Source: Chitinophaga silvatica (GTDB taxonomy: Bacteria; Bacteroidota; Bacteroidia; Chitinophagales; Chitinophagaceae). Taken from it: DNA of 64,000 nucleotides. Both the position numbers and the translations under genes were made by a program. The stretch lies in NCBI RefSeq assembly GCF_003419895.1, contig NZ_QPMM01000013.1, forward strand, positions 223,632 to 287,631, written 5' to 3'. Below are positions 26,985-35,409 of this stretch, in pieces (within the stretch, counting starts at the first letter, position 1; each line of letters starts with the position of its first letter). The notes under the pieces were generated by a model. That model had not been told where the DNA came from and did no database searches. It saw only the letters and a program-made list of their open reading frames with translations.

Positions 26985-28175
26985 ATGAGCAAAGAAAGCA
27001 GTAGAAAATTTTCACCTGAAACCAATGCGGTCAGAATTCAGGTGCCACGAACTGACGAGATGGAACACACTGCTCCAATGTTCCTGACTTCCAGTTTTTG
27101 TTTTGATAATGCAGAAGAGATGCGAGCTACTTTTGCGGATGAAACCGACTTTAATGTTTATAGTCGTTTTAGTAATCCGAATGTAGATGAACTGGTTCGT
27201 AAAATGTGTGCTTTGGAAGGAGCTGAAGCCGGTTATGCCACCGCTTCCGGGATGAGTGCTATTTTTGCAAGCTTTATGGCCTTGATGAAAGCAGGTGACC
27301 ACCTATTATCTGCCCGCTCCATCTTCGGATCTACTCATACTGTTGTCACTAAGTTTCTTCCTAAATACGGTATTGAAACTTCCTACTTCGATATTAATGA
27401 TCCTGCCAGTATTGAGGCCATGATTAAGCCTAATACTAAGATGATCTTTGTTGAAACTCCTTCTAATCCGGGTCTCGAAATTATTGACCTGGCTCTTCTT
27501 GGAGAGATTGCCAACAAGCATAATATTATTCTGAATGTAGATAACTGCTTTGCCAGCCCGGTGTTGCAACGGCCGATCGAATTCGGTGCTCACCTGGTTA
27601 CTACGTCTGCTACCAAATGGATAGATGGCCAGGGCCGTGTATTAGGTGGAGTAGTAGTTGGTAAACAAGAGCTGATCAAGGAAATACATGCTTTCTGCAG
27701 AAGCACCGGTCCTGCTATGTCGCCATTCAATGCATGGGTATTAAGTAAAAGTCTTGAAACCCTTTTTGTAAGAATGGAACGCCATAGTTCCAGTGCATTA
27801 AAATTGGCTCAGTCACTCGAAAAGAATCCGCATCTGGCTTTTGTCAGATATCCAATGCTCCCTAGTCACCCACAATATGATATCGCTGTTAAGCAGATGT
27901 CTGGCGGCGGTGGAATTGTGTGTTTTGAACTTAAAGGTGGTCTGGAACAAGGGGTACGATTCCTCGATGCCCTGGAGCTGTTATCATTAACCGCTAACCT
28001 CGGCGATAGCAGAAGTATTGCTTCCCACCCGGCAAGTACTACTCATGCTAAATTATCTGATGCAGAAAGAGCAAGCGTTGGTATCACGCCAGGGCTTATA
28101 CGTATTTCTGTAGGATTGGAAAATGTAAATGACCTCCTGATAGATATTGAACAGGCACTCGAAAAAAGTGCATAG
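26985..28175 (+). CDS. metZ: O-acylhomoserine sulfhydrylase (MetZ-like, PLP-dependent)
   Basis: 396-aa Cys/Met-metabolism PLP enzyme. The Schiff-base lysine is in TTSATKWIDGQGRVLGG, and SATK-x2-DGQGR-x2-GG is characteristic of MetZ rather than of cystathionine synthase. Substrate is probably O-acetylhomoserine made by the divergent metX product, with sulfide giving homocysteine. Co-transcribed with the OsmC gene. Its stop codon is 2 bp from the left arm of a long inverted repeat that may form the mRNA 3' end. Confidence 0.9.
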   Translation: MSKESSRKFSPETNAVRIQVPRTDEMEHTAPMFLTSSFCFDNAEEMRATFADETDFNVYSRFSNPNVDELVRKMCALEGAEAGYATASGMSAIFASFMALMKAGDHLLSARSIFGSTHTVVTKFLPKYGIETSYFDINDPASIEAMIKPNTKMIFVETPSNPGLEIIDLALLGEIANKHNIILNVDNCFASPVLQRPIEFGAHLVTTSATKWIDGQGRVLGGVVVGKQELIKEIHAFCRSTGPAMSPFNAWVLSKSLETLFVRMERHSSSALKLAQSLEKNPHLAFVRYPMLPSHPQYDIAVKQMSGGGGIVCFELKGGLEQGVRFLDALELLSLTANLGDSRSIASHPASTTHAKLSDAERASVGITPGLIRISVGLENVNDLLIDIEQALEKSA

Positions 28176-28177
28176 TA

Positions 28178-28385
28178 TTTCTCGCAAAGGCGCAAAGATT
28201 AATATGAAGGTGCAAAGGATTTTTTTAAGAATAATTAGAAATAGTGAGAATTATTAAAAGCTACTGGTATTAGTTTCTATTAAATTGAGACTTTTAGGCA
28301 GCCCACAAAAGCATTCTCCCTAAGTCTTCTGTCCTTAAAAAAATCCTTTGCACCTTCATATTAATCTTTGCGCCTTTGCGAGAAA
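28178..28385. repeat. REP/MITE-like element: perfect 52-bp inverted repeat
   Basis: Arms 28178-28229 and 28334-28385 are perfect reverse complements over 52 bp, around a 104-bp AT-rich spacer. Each arm begins TTTCTCGCAAAG and contains several GCAAAG units. The element starts 2 bp after the metZ stop codon. The same termini occur in the element at 47145, so they belong to one family. No transposase gene is inside. Confidence 0.9.
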
Positions 28386-28402
28386 CTCATTATCTTCCAA
28401 TA

Positions 28403-28762
28403 ATGAAAATGAAATCCTTCGCCCACTTTCTTCTGATCCTGATATTAGCTTATGTTGCAGGAATGGTATTACCCTGGTGGAGTATAACCCTGGTAGCTTT
28501 CCTGGTTACATTATTAATGCCATTATCCCCCGGAAAAGCCTTCTTCAGCGCTTTCATGAGTATTTTTTTATTATGGTTGATCCTTGCTTTTTATATGGAC
28601 GTTCGCAACGATCATATACTGGCAAACAGAATGAGTGAAATGATTCTGAAGGTAAAAAGCGCACCTCTTATTGGAGTTGTCAGCGCTTTACTAGGTGGTT
28701 TACTCGCTGGTTTGGCTTCTCTTACAGCTGCCTATCTGAGAGCCCCTAAAAGAGCGGTATAG
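28403..28762 (+). CDS. Small membrane protein of unknown function
   Basis: 119 aa from the ATG at 28403; a TTG at 28376 lies inside the inverted-repeat arm and is unlikely. Four hydrophobic segments: about residues 5-22, 24-40, 45-65 and 87-108. A short polar loop (MDVRNDHILANRMSEMILKV) separates helices three and four, and the tail is basic. No motif recognised. It is the only gene between the repeat element and the DUF5686 gene. Confidence 0.65.
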   Translation: MKMKSFAHFLLILILAYVAGMVLPWWSITLVAFLVTLLMPLSPGKAFFSAFMSIFLLWLILAFYMDVRNDHILANRMSEMILKVKSAPLIGVVSALLGGLLAGLASLTAAYLRAPKRAV

Positions 28763-28828
28763 CGATTATCTTGACTGTTAAATTTCTCCTAAAGCCATAT
28801 TATTTTTTCAGGAACAAGGCATTACCTG

Positions 28829-28862
28829 TTAGATTTGAAAATCTAATAAAAAATTAGATTTG
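28829..28862 (+). promoter_or_regulatory. Promoter with overlapping palindromic operator
   Basis: TTTG at 28834-28837, 17-bp spacer and TAGATTTG at 28855-28862 form a full Bacteroidota promoter. A perfect palindrome TTAGATTT-GA-AAATCTAA (28829-28846) covers the -33 box, and a third half-site TTAGATTT (28854-28861) covers the -7 box. The predicted transcript starts at or next to the ATG at 28868. Confidence 0.7.
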
Positions 28863-28867
28863 CCTAT

Positions 28868-31390
28868 ATGAGAAAATATTTACTAACCCTGTTTTGTACC
28901 CTATTATCTATTTATAGTCAGGCTGCTCTAATTAAAGGTCATGTAACCGATAATACCGGCCAACCTCTCCCTTATGCCACAATTTTTATTAAAGGAACAA
29001 CTAATGGCACTACAACTAATGCTGCTGGTCAGTTTCAATTAGAACTTTCTGCCGGAAATTATACGATCGTTTGCCAATATATTGGCTTTAAGAAAAAGGA
29101 AATCAATATTCAGGTGGCCGAAGCTACTCAGCAGCTCAACTTCAGCATGGAGCCTACCAACATGCAGATTAAAGAAGTAGTAATCAAAGCCGGGGCAGAA
29201 GATCCTGCTTATGCCATTATCAGGCAGGCCATCAAAAAGCGCAGCTTTTATCAGCAGCAGGTAAAAGAATATACCTGTACTTCATATATTAAAGGTACCA
29301 TAGGTCTGCAAAATGTACCTGGGAAACTCTTTGGGCAAAAGGTGGATAAATCAGAAATAGGGGTCGACAGCACGGGCAAAGGAATGGTATTTCTTTCCGA
29401 ATCATTAACCAAAGTATATGCAAGGCAACCAGATGATTTAAAGCTGGAAGTTATTTCCAGCCGCAAAAGCGGTGGGGGATTAGGGTTCGATTTCCCTACA
29501 TTCATAAGTTTTTATGATAACAATGTGCAGGCAATTATGACCCAAATGGGGCCCAGAGGATTTATTTCGCCAATCTCCGAAAATGCGTTGAAATTTTACC
29601 GTTATAAATTGACCGGCACTTTTATAGATGATGGAAAAACAGTAAATAAAATTGAAGTCATCCCACGTAGAAAAAATGAACCACTATTTGCAGGATCTAT
29701 TTTCATTACCGATGATGATTGGCGTATCTATAGCGTAGACCTGCAATTAACAAGCGATTACCAGTTAGATATCCTCGATACGTTAAGAATTCGTCAAACG
29801 CATGTTGAAGTAACTCCGGCCATCTGGCGGATTAAAGACCAGGTATTGCATATTGCATTCAAAAAACTGGGCTTTGCCATGTCGGGCAACTTTGTAAATG
29901 TATATAGCAATTATAATGTTAATCCGCAGTTGGGCAACAAATTCTTCAACAACGTAGTAATTAAATACGATTCTACCTATAATAAACAACCTCACGGATA
30001 CTGGGATAGTATAAGGCCTGTGCCTTTGGAACCAGAAGAGGTAAAGGATTATCATGAAAAGGATAGTGCTGCTGATGCTAATAGAAAAGCTGCATTAACC
30101 CCAAGGCATATCGACTCGTTGCAAAAAGCCCAGAAACCGGTTTCTGTGATGAACATATTATGGAGTGGAATCAACAGACGCTATTATTTTGCGAGAGACA
30201 GTAGTGTGAAATTTAACCAGCTTCATATCAAAGCGCTTCCTCCTGCGTTGAAATATAATACAGTGGAAGGTTTGGCGCTGGCATTGGAATCCTCATATTT
30301 TATTAATGCCGGGAAAAATAAAAGCCTGGTTATCAATCCGGATATCAGATATGGTTTGAGTAATACTCACCTCAATGCATCTACGGGAATAGATTTTTAT
30401 AAGGATTCCCGTGTAGCAGGAAAATGGGGTAGAGATCAATGGAGTATTGCAGGTGGTAAACGTATTGTACAATTTAATCAGGATAATCCAATCAATAATT
30501 TGATGAATGAGTTCTATACTCTGGTTTTGAAAGAAAACTATATGAAACTCTATGAAAACTGGTTTGGAAGCCTGAGATATACCAGAAGATTTCAAACAAA
30601 TAGTCGCTTGTCCTTATTGGCGTGGTATGAAGACAGAATTCCCGTTGAAAATACTACTGATTTTGTATTCTTTAAGAATGACAATAAATCATTTACGCCG
30701 AATCATCCTGCTGAATTAAGTAATATTCCTTTTTACAGGCATAAAGCTCTGATGGCAAGTGCAACGTTTAGTTTTCAGCCTGGTCAGAAATATATGGAAA
30801 TGCCGGATCGGAAAGTTTCACTGGGGTCTAAATACCCCACTTTTACTGTCCAATACACAAAAGGGATTCCGAATATCGCCAATAGTATTGTCGATTATGA
30901 CAAATGGCGTGTATCCGTTAACGATAATATGAACTTCAAATTATTCGGAGAATTTAAATACCACGTTACGATTGGAGGATTTATAAATAGTAATAATGTT
31001 CAAATACCGGATTTGCAACATTTTAATGGTAACAGAACCTTCTTCAATGATAAATATTTGAATAGTTTCCAGCTGGCTCCTTATTATCAATACAGTACCA
31101 GTGCACCATTTTATGCGATGGCAAATGTCGAACATCACTTTAATGGGTTGTTAACCAATAAAATACCTGGTATTAATAAAATGAAATGGAATCTCGTAAT
31201 AGGTTCAAATGCATTTTATGTAAATAAGGATAATAATTATATTGAAGCATTTGCCGGCTTAGAGAATATCTTTAAAGTAATCAGGGTAGATGTGGTAGCG
31301 GGATATCAGAGTCAATCTGCCACTCAGGTAGGCGTTAGGGTTGGATTGGGTGGAATTATTGGGGGGATGTTGAAATCGGCTATTCCGTAA
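28868..31390 (+). CDS. Carboxypeptidase-regulatory / DUF5686 outer-membrane protein
   Basis: 840 aa. Signal peptide (MRKYLLTLFCTLLSIYSQAA), carboxypeptidase-regulatory-like domain (about residues 22-105; IKGHVTDNTGQPLPYATIFI), then the DUF5686 region, with many alternating strands and a final barrel-like part. Proteins of this design are common in Bacteroidota and likely sit in the outer membrane; their function is unknown. It has its own strong promoter at 28829 with almost no leader. Monocistronic. Confidence 0.82.
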   Translation: MRKYLLTLFCTLLSIYSQAALIKGHVTDNTGQPLPYATIFIKGTTNGTTTNAAGQFQLELSAGNYTIVCQYIGFKKKEINIQVAEATQQLNFSMEPTNMQIKEVVIKAGAEDPAYAIIRQAIKKRSFYQQQVKEYTCTSYIKGTIGLQNVPGKLFGQKVDKSEIGVDSTGKGMVFLSESLTKVYARQPDDLKLEVISSRKSGGGLGFDFPTFISFYDNNVQAIMTQMGPRGFISPISENALKFYRYKLTGTFIDDGKTVNKIEVIPRRKNEPLFAGSIFITDDDWRIYSVDLQLTSDYQLDILDTLRIRQTHVEVTPAIWRIKDQVLHIAFKKLGFAMSGNFVNVYSNYNVNPQLGNKFFNNVVIKYDSTYNKQPHGYWDSIRPVPLEPEEVKDYHEKDSAADANRKAALTPRHIDSLQKAQKPVSVMNILWSGINRRYYFARDSSVKFNQLHIKALPPALKYNTVEGLALALESSYFINAGKNKSLVINPDIRYGLSNTHLNASTGIDFYKDSRVAGKWGRDQWSIAGGKRIVQFNQDNPINNLMNEFYTLVLKENYMKLYENWFGSLRYTRRFQTNSRLSLLAWYEDRIPVENTTDFVFFKNDNKSFTPNHPAELSNIPFYRHKALMASATFSFQPGQKYMEMPDRKVSLGSKYPTFTVQYTKGIPNIANSIVDYDKWRVSVNDNMNFKLFGEFKYHVTIGGFINSNNVQIPDLQHFNGNRTFFNDKYLNSFQLAPYYQYSTSAPFYAMANVEHHFNGLLTNKIPGINKMKWNLVIGSNAFYVNKDNNYIEAFAGLENIFKVIRVDVVAGYQSQSATQVGVRVGLGGIIGGMLKSAIP

Positions 31391-31399
31391 GCAAATCCG

Positions 31400-31438
31400 G
31401 GGCCTTTATATTACTGCATGGACGTAGTATAAAGGCCC
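31400..31438 (+). terminator. Hairpin after the DUF5686 gene
   Basis: 15-bp stem with one T-G pair, GGGCCTTTATATTAC / GTAGTATAAAGGCCC (31400-31414, 31424-31438), 9-nt loop, starting 9 bp after the stop codon. No T-run follows, so it may stabilise the 3' end rather than terminate by itself. Confidence 0.5.
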
Positions 31439-31451
31439 GCCTGGCCACACA

Positions 31452-31562
31452 TTATTTTTTCCTGCTTTTTAATTCTTTCTTTTCATCAAAGAAGTAAGCC
31501 AACAATCTGTAGATCCAAATTCCAATGATTGCATAAACGAAGTAAGTAATGTAATTAGTCAT
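31452..31562 (-). CDS. Possible 36-aa single-pass membrane microprotein
   Basis: ATG at 31562 to TAA at 31452. The peptide has a short polar start (MTNYITY), one hydrophobic helix (FVYAIIGIWIYRLLAYFF) and a strongly charged tail (DEKKELKSRKK). This hydrophobic-then-basic composition is unlike random AT-rich sequence. A weak promoter-like pair (TTG-N17-TACATTTC) lies upstream on the minus strand. No Shine-Dalgarno sequence. Function unknown. Confidence 0.45.
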   Translation of the reverse strand: MTNYITYFVYAIIGIWIYRLLAYFFDEKKELKSRKK

Positions 31563-31776
31563 AAATTTTCATTTTTTGGGTTAAACAATATTGCTTTCTC
31601 GAAATGTATTTTTCAAAAAGGGTGCCAATAGGGGTGTAACGTAATAACGAAGTTATATACAATAATTGTTAAATAGCTATTAAAAAATAAATATTTTTTT
31701 TGTTGTTTTTAATTTTTTTTCTTTATACCTTTCATAATCAAGAGTCTCTAATTTTTATCGCAGTAATCTCACAGTT
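31563..31776. other. AT-rich region between the two small genes
   Basis: The 31391-31776 gap holds a hairpin, the 36-aa frame and this part. TTG at 31703-31705, a 20-bp spacer and TACCTTTC at 31726-31733 form a likely promoter for the 68-aa gene on the plus strand, with a leader of about 40 nt. Nothing else recognised. Confidence 0.5.
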
Positions 31777-31983
31777 ATGAATAGAATTGCTCTTTTCGCC
31801 TTGATCATAGGAATTATTTTAGCTTTTGTCGCCTATTATACAGATTTTAATGATTTGCCAGGAGCAACCGAACTGAGAGCCCCGGGATTTGTTGGTTATA
31901 TTCTTATTATCAGCGCATTAGGTTGGTTCAGTTTAAATACCCTGCATCAATGGGGTAGAGAATCCCGCTTATATTATTCCTGA
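31777..31983 (+). CDS. Small two-helix membrane protein
   Basis: 68 aa. Hydrophobic segments at about residues 3-20 and 39-54, with the loop DFNDLPGATELRAPG between and a short polar tail. ATG start and a plausible promoter about 45 bp upstream. No family recognised. It stands alone before trhO. Confidence 0.55.
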   Translation: MNRIALFALIIGIILAFVAYYTDFNDLPGATELRAPGFVGYILIISALGWFSLNTLHQWGRESRLYYS

Positions 31984-32000
31984 TTTCTATTGAATTTTGC

Positions 32001-32008
32001 TACCTTTG
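32001..32008 (+). promoter_or_regulatory. -7 box (TACCTTTG) for trhO
   Basis: Perfect TAnnTTTG match, predicting a leader of about 80 nt before the ATG at 32095. Confidence 0.6.
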
Positions 32009-32094
32009 CGCCCTAATCATATTTTCTTTAAGAGAAAGAAATTTGATTGAAGTTTTGTTCAGCAGGTAACTGTCCTTAAAATTTCAAGCAAACA

Positions 32095-33114
32095 ATGGCA
32101 TTACACAACAGAGTATCAGCCACCGAACTAAAAGAGCGGTTGGCTTTAGAGACATTTAAGCGCGTTACTATTTCCTTCTATCAGTACGCCAAAATTACTG
32201 ACCCAAAAGCTTTCAGGGATCAGTTATACACCACTTTAAATAATTTAGGAACCTTTGGCCGTATTTATGTCGCCAATGAAGGTATCAACGCTCAAATCAG
32301 TGTTCCCGAACACAACTTTGAAGCCTTCAAAGACGCATTGTATGGGGTAGACTTCCTGAATGGGATCAGATTAAACATCGCAGTGGACGATGATGGTAAG
32401 TCTTTCTATGTACTGAAAATTAAAGTACGTGATAAAATCGTTGCCGATGGAATCGAAGACCCAACCTTCGATATGGCTAACCGTGGCAAATATCTCGATG
32501 CAAAGTCATTCAATGAACTGACAAATGACCCCGATACCGTAATCGTAGACATGCGAAATCACTACGAATTCGAAGTCGGCCATTTCGAAAATGCGATCGA
32601 AGTACCATCCGATACCTTCCGCGAACAACTCCCTATGGCAGTGGATATGCTTTCCGAACAAAAGGATAAGAATATCATTATGTACTGCACCGGAGGTATT
32701 CGATGCGAAAAAGCATCGGCCTACATGCTCCATCATGGATTCAAAAATGTATTCCATTTAGAAGGTGGAATCATCGAATACACGAACAAAGCAAAAGAAC
32801 AAGGTCTTCCTGTCAAGTTTAAAGGTAAAAACTTCGTATTCGACGACCGACTTGGCGAACGCATCAGCGATGATGTAATCAGCCATTGCCATCAATGCGG
32901 CGAACCTTGTGATGCACACACCAACTGCGCTAATGATGGCTGCCACCTCTTGTTTATTCAATGCGAATCCTGCGCTTCAAAATATGATGCATGCTGTAGC
33001 GAAGAATGTAAAGAAGTTCATGCCTTACCGCTAGAAGAACAGGTTGAACTCAGAAAAGGTGTCGTTAAAGGATTAATGTTTAATAAATCCAGACGCCGGT
33101 CTATTCAGCAGTAA
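32095..33114 (+). CDS. trhO: tRNA uridine(34) hydroxylase (rhodanese family)
   Basis: 339 aa. An N-terminal acylphosphatase-like domain (about residues 25-115) precedes a rhodanese domain (about 135-235) with active-site Cys198 in MYCTGGIRCEKAS, the signature of TrhO/YceA. The C-terminus has a cysteine cluster (CHQCGEPC, CANDGC, CESC, CCSEEC) that likely binds zinc. TrhO uses oxygen to make 5-hydroxyuridine at the tRNA wobble position. Single gene with its own -7 box; a long hairpin follows. Confidence 0.92.
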   Translation: MALHNRVSATELKERLALETFKRVTISFYQYAKITDPKAFRDQLYTTLNNLGTFGRIYVANEGINAQISVPEHNFEAFKDALYGVDFLNGIRLNIAVDDDGKSFYVLKIKVRDKIVADGIEDPTFDMANRGKYLDAKSFNELTNDPDTVIVDMRNHYEFEVGHFENAIEVPSDTFREQLPMAVDMLSEQKDKNIIMYCTGGIRCEKASAYMLHHGFKNVFHLEGGIIEYTNKAKEQGLPVKFKGKNFVFDDRLGERISDDVISHCHQCGEPCDAHTNCANDGCHLLFIQCESCASKYDACCSEECKEVHALPLEEQVELRKGVVKGLMFNKSRRRSIQQ

Positions 33115-33130
33115 ATATCTTTAACATAAT

Positions 33131-33190
33131 AAAGAGGAAGTATTAAAAGTATTATCCAAAATATCCGGTTACTTTTAATACTTCCTCTTT
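33131..33190. terminator. Perfect 21-bp hairpin between convergent genes
   Basis: Arms 33131-33151 and 33170-33190 are perfect reverse complements (AAAGAGGAAG at the outer end) with an 18-nt loop. No uninterrupted T-run follows on either strand, though AAA and TTT close the stem. It separates trhO and the beta-lactamase gene, so it probably blocks or stabilises transcripts from both. Confidence 0.65.
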
Positions 33191-33243
33191 ACAATTAATC
33201 TTTCCAAACTTTTCACATCCATACTGCATAAGCTATATGAATC

Positions 33244-34050
33244 TTATTCAATCGCATGAATCTCTTTTAAAATCGACTTTGTAATCTGTAACCTGCATTT
33301 ACTGAAATTATTATTCACTGTAACCCTTTCCTTCCAGATACGCGTAGCATAAAAATATACATTGCCCGAAGTTTCAAGGTAGCCTGTCCACCACCCCATA
33401 TCATAGCCATCTGGGCGTGTCCAGCCAGTCTTGGATCGGATAGTATACTGTGCTGTTTTTTCAGTGATCATAACTTCTTTGAGTATACTAATATTCCGTT
33501 TTGAAAACGGCACTTTTCCTTCATAAACACTCTTTAAAAATACTACCTGGTTTATCGGAGAAATACCAAAGGAGCCGAAGTTCCAGAAATCCGCATCTTT
33601 CTCGTTCAATTGGTTATTCCCGTAATTACATTTTTTCAGATAATATTTGTACTTATCTCTGCCTATCCGTTTTGCCAATTCTACAAACACCCATCCTGCA
33701 GAAACCTGAAATGCTTCTTTTACAGACATATCATGGTAAATATCGGGTCGGTAGCCATATTTGAGCGTATCAGTGCTACCAGGCCATCTGACGGTATCAT
33801 TCTCTGTTTTAATTGTACCGGTTTCCAGCGCAATAAGCAGATTAATGATTTTGAAGGTAGATGCCGGGAGAGAGGTCTTGTAAGCATCGGCAGAATCTGA
33901 GAATATCCATTGTTTTAGTTTGTAATCATAAATAGTAGTACTTCCGCTAACGTTACAATCTTTGAAAAACTGCGAATAATCCCTGTTCTGAGCCATTGCA
34001 CTAGTACCAATTAAAAATAGTGCTATACAGGCTATGTTTTTTAATGACAT
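33244..34050 (-). CDS. Class D (OXA-type) beta-lactamase
   Basis: 268 aa with a signal peptide (MSLKNIACIALFLIGTSAMAQ). Serine nucleophile and lysine in S64-T-F-K67; YGN at 143-145 (CNYGNNQ); KTG at 207-209 (RSKTGW); a Trp-containing omega-type region FWNFGSFGISPINQVVFL. The second motif, usually S-x-V, reads S117-A-G. The fold and other motifs are those of class D enzymes that hydrolyse beta-lactams in the periplasm. A BlaR-sensor-like or transpeptidase-like role is possible but less likely for a small soluble exported protein. No regulator nearby. Confidence 0.85.
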   Translation of the reverse strand: MSLKNIACIALFLIGTSAMAQNRDYSQFFKDCNVSGSTTIYDYKLKQWIFSDSADAYKTSLPASTFKIINLLIALETGTIKTENDTVRWPGSTDTLKYGYRPDIYHDMSVKEAFQVSAGWVFVELAKRIGRDKYKYYLKKCNYGNNQLNEKDADFWNFGSFGISPINQVVFLKSVYEGKVPFSKRNISILKEVMITEKTAQYTIRSKTGWTRPDGYDMGWWTGYLETSGNVYFYATRIWKERVTVNNNFSKCRLQITKSILKEIHAIE

Positions 34051-34246
34051 GAGGTTCGTTGGATATGAGTAATCAATAAGGTTTTACCAGTTAAGGCATG
34101 GGTAAATATTTCATCCAACTAAATATACTGGTTATAATTTCTTAATATACTTTTTCAGAAAGATAAAATTGAAAAATGAGGTGGCTGCTGTTATGCTGCA
34201 GTTGCTAAAATATAACTCATCTTATCAGGGAAGGAGAAGGAAAAAG

Positions 34247-34275
34247 TTGTATTTAATCGAAAAAAAGTATATTTT
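34247..34275 (+). promoter_or_regulatory. Candidate promoter of the CHAT-TPR cassette
   Basis: TTG at 34247-34249, 18-bp spacer and TATATTTT at 34268-34275 (last base differs from TAnnTTTG). A leader of about 45 nt would precede the ATG at 34327. Confidence 0.4.
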
Positions 34276-34326
34276 ATTATCCAATAAGCTATAATCCCAG
34301 ATTCTTAATCCCTTTAACCTCAGCGT

Positions 34327-35397
34327 ATGAACTTTGATGCATTATGGAGCAAATTGCAAAAAGCTCCTACATTTGTTCCCTCCATCTTCCCGATCCCAAA
34401 TTCAAATACAGATAAGAGCGAACAATTAGCTACTCCATTTGAACCAAATGAAAATTATTTTACGATAAGAGTAAATGAAATGTTTCTGTCTTATGAGAGG
34501 AAATGGTTTTCTACTTATGATCCGGTGGTATTGTCAGTTACACAGTTTAATTATGATGGTGAGAAAAAGACAGTACCTTTTGTCGTGGGGCCTGGACTTC
34601 TAAGTAATTTGCCCGCTTCAGTAAAGGTTCCGGAAGGAATGATTTATAGAAATACAACTGTAGCCGGAACTCATCCATTTAAGGGAGGTACTGTTTGTAC
34701 AAGCATTATCTTATGCAGAATGCGACAGGAAAATTATTTGAGAAAGATTCTTAAGATAATAGAACAAACTGCAGGAACATATATGGGTGGATTTGCAACA
34801 ATGCTCAATCCATATATGAAAGTTGCAAACATTGTATTGGATGGAATTGACCAATTATTTGATTCAGGAGATATTCATCCATTAATTGGTTATCGCAATG
34901 AAATATCGCGAAATGCATCAGACAATTTTTTGCCAGGCTATTATGTGATGATTAATATTGAAGAACACAAAATAGATGCGAAAAAATTTTTTGTAAAGGA
35001 TAATATCTTACTATATGGAGATAGTTTAGCTACTGCCAAGCCTTTCCGGGCAGGAGATTATGTACTCTATAGTATAATGTCACAATCGATGAGAGACGAT
35101 ATAGAAGTATTGCCTGTATTTAAGCAATGGGAAGAATTGAGAGGTTATACCACTGATTTACCGGAAGTCAATGATGAGGATTGGAAACAGATAAAAGCAC
35201 GCTTGTTTAGTTTGCATAATTCATTGTGGAAAAGCCCTGACCTTACCAACAAACAGGCTTCAGTACTGGCTGAAGAATATAAGCAAATAATATTACAATT
35301 AAAGGCTGCTAAAGCTTTTATGGGTGCGGATAAAATAGAAAGAAAACCTATAGCCCTTATTGATCGTGAAGCTTTGGATATTCTTAATTTAAAGTAA
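34327..35397 (+). CDS. Unrecognised protein, first gene of the CHAT-TPR cassette
   Basis: 356 aa, no signal peptide. I do not recognise a family. Residues about 42-130 look mostly beta (FTIRVNEMFLSYERKW, VVLSVTQFNYDG, VPFVVGPGLL). Residues about 136-178 hold a helical stretch containing a Gly/Met-rich amphipathic part (GTYMGGFATMLNPYMKVANI) that could touch a membrane or form a buried helix. The 200-260 part is again beta-rich; the C-terminal 80 residues are helical and charged. Only 12 bp separate it from the CHAT gene, which has the AAGGAG ribosome-binding site. In this position it could be the protease substrate, effector or adaptor; this is inference. Confidence 0.8.
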   Translation: MNFDALWSKLQKAPTFVPSIFPIPNSNTDKSEQLATPFEPNENYFTIRVNEMFLSYERKWFSTYDPVVLSVTQFNYDGEKKTVPFVVGPGLLSNLPASVKVPEGMIYRNTTVAGTHPFKGGTVCTSIILCRMRQENYLRKILKIIEQTAGTYMGGFATMLNPYMKVANIVLDGIDQLFDSGDIHPLIGYRNEISRNASDNFLPGYYVMINIEEHKIDAKKFFVKDNILLYGDSLATAKPFRAGDYVLYSIMSQSMRDDIEVLPVFKQWEELRGYTTDLPEVNDEDWKQIKARLFSLHNSLWKSPDLTNKQASVLAEEYKQIILQLKAAKAFMGADKIERKPIALIDREALDILNLK

Positions 35398-35409
35398 TTA
35401 AAGGAGCCA

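Noticed and set aside
28348..28638. 96-aa plus-strand frame starting in the inverted-repeat arm
   Set aside because: It overlaps the 119-aa membrane-protein gene in another frame and has a composition like a shadow frame.
34327..35397. Bacterial gasdermin
   Set aside because: Position next to a CHAT protease suggested it, but the length, lack of an N-terminal Cys and sequence give no positive evidence; left as unknown.
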